From an uncultured Lachnospiraceae bacterium (GTDB lineage Bacteria > Bacillota > Clostridia > Lachnospirales > Lachnospiraceae), in the NCBI GenBank assembly GCA_947039785.1, contig CAMQZX010000011.1:1-33314 (forward strand): a stretch of 33,314 bases of DNA, in the 5' to 3' direction. Made by a program: the position numbers and the translations under genes. The number at the start of each line of letters is the position of its first letter. The first letter of the stretch is position 1. Below the pieces are notes generated by a model that made no database searches, was not told the origin of the DNA, and was given only the letters and a program-made list of their open reading frames with translations. This document shows positions 33,280 to 33,314 of this stretch, piece after piece.

Positions 33280-33314
33280 CTGTCTCTTATACACATCTGA
33301 CGCTGCCGACGAAG
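33280..33314. other. Illumina Nextera adapter sequence (assembly artefact)
   Basis: From 33280 the sequence reads CTGTCTCTTATACACATCTG and continues through the Read 1 Nextera transposase adapter complement to 33312. The last two bases would be the start of an index. This is not genomic DNA, and the contig should be trimmed at 33279. Confidence 0.97.

Overview
The window looks like a chromosomal contig of a Gram-positive, low-to-mid GC anaerobe of the class Clostridia, most likely a gut Lachnospiraceae. This is inferred from strong AGGAGG ribosome-binding sites, an A/T-rich promoter style, a ferredoxin-fused EtfA with EtfB and a GlcD-type dehydrogenase, YkvI and AGCS transporters, a FakA-like fragment, and kinase/TIR proteins of a style familiar from that family. 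The last ~35 bases are an Illumina Nextera adapter, so the right edge is an assembly end, not biology.

Layout. 1-3.6 kb: a family-5 (peptide/nickel type) substrate-binding lipoprotein and a PucR-family regulator. 3.8-7.0 kb: an 83-residue piece resembling the central domain of FakA, and a DEDDh exonuclease fused to a RecD2 helicase. 7.1-13.8 kb: a 1285-residue Ser/Thr kinase-TIR-transmembrane-propeller protein, a divergent gene of unknown function, and two more unknown genes (one membrane anchored with an 18-bp tandem repeat in the coding region). 14.0-16.1 kb: a divergent GroEL paralogue with a stand-alone trigger-factor C-domain-like protein. 16.3-19.2 kb: a PanB-like enzyme, a LuxR-type regulator and an SDR oxidoreductase. 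19.3-25.8 kb: an AGCS amino-acid/sodium symporter, then an etfB-etfA-glcD-ykvI operon. 25.8-27.6 kb: a decayed locus (truncated MATE pump, possible DUF1638 remnant) behind an intact LacI regulator. 27.7-30 kb: an orphan 3' gene fragment, a membrane-bound XRE regulator and a small AAA ATPase. 30.07-31.81 kb: a complete IS4-family insertion sequence with an 18-bp inverted repeat and a 9-bp target duplication, inserted into a small nested palindromic repeat. 31.9-33.3 kb: a strong promoter driving a ~110-nt RNA with no clear gene, then a KilA-N domain protein.

The most coherent signal is a 16-bp palindrome, TACTNAATATTYAGTA-like. It occurs three times between the divergent groEL and panB-like genes and once (plus a degenerate copy) between the divergent luxR and SDR genes. 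Copies sit about 43 bp upstream of the predicted start points, the position expected for an activating LuxR-type protein. This predicts one regulon joining the PanB-like enzyme, the SDR, the regulator itself and, unexpectedly, the dedicated chaperone pair. The PanB-like protein keeps the family fold motifs but lacks two of the three canonical metal ligands, so its reaction is probably not the pantothenate step. A working hypothesis is a 2-oxo/2-hydroxy acid pathway (aldolase-like enzyme, SDR, Etf-linked 2-hydroxyacid dehydrogenase) that uses its own folding machinery. The kinase-TIR protein with its unknown neighbours is a second, separate candidate system, possibly signalling or defence.
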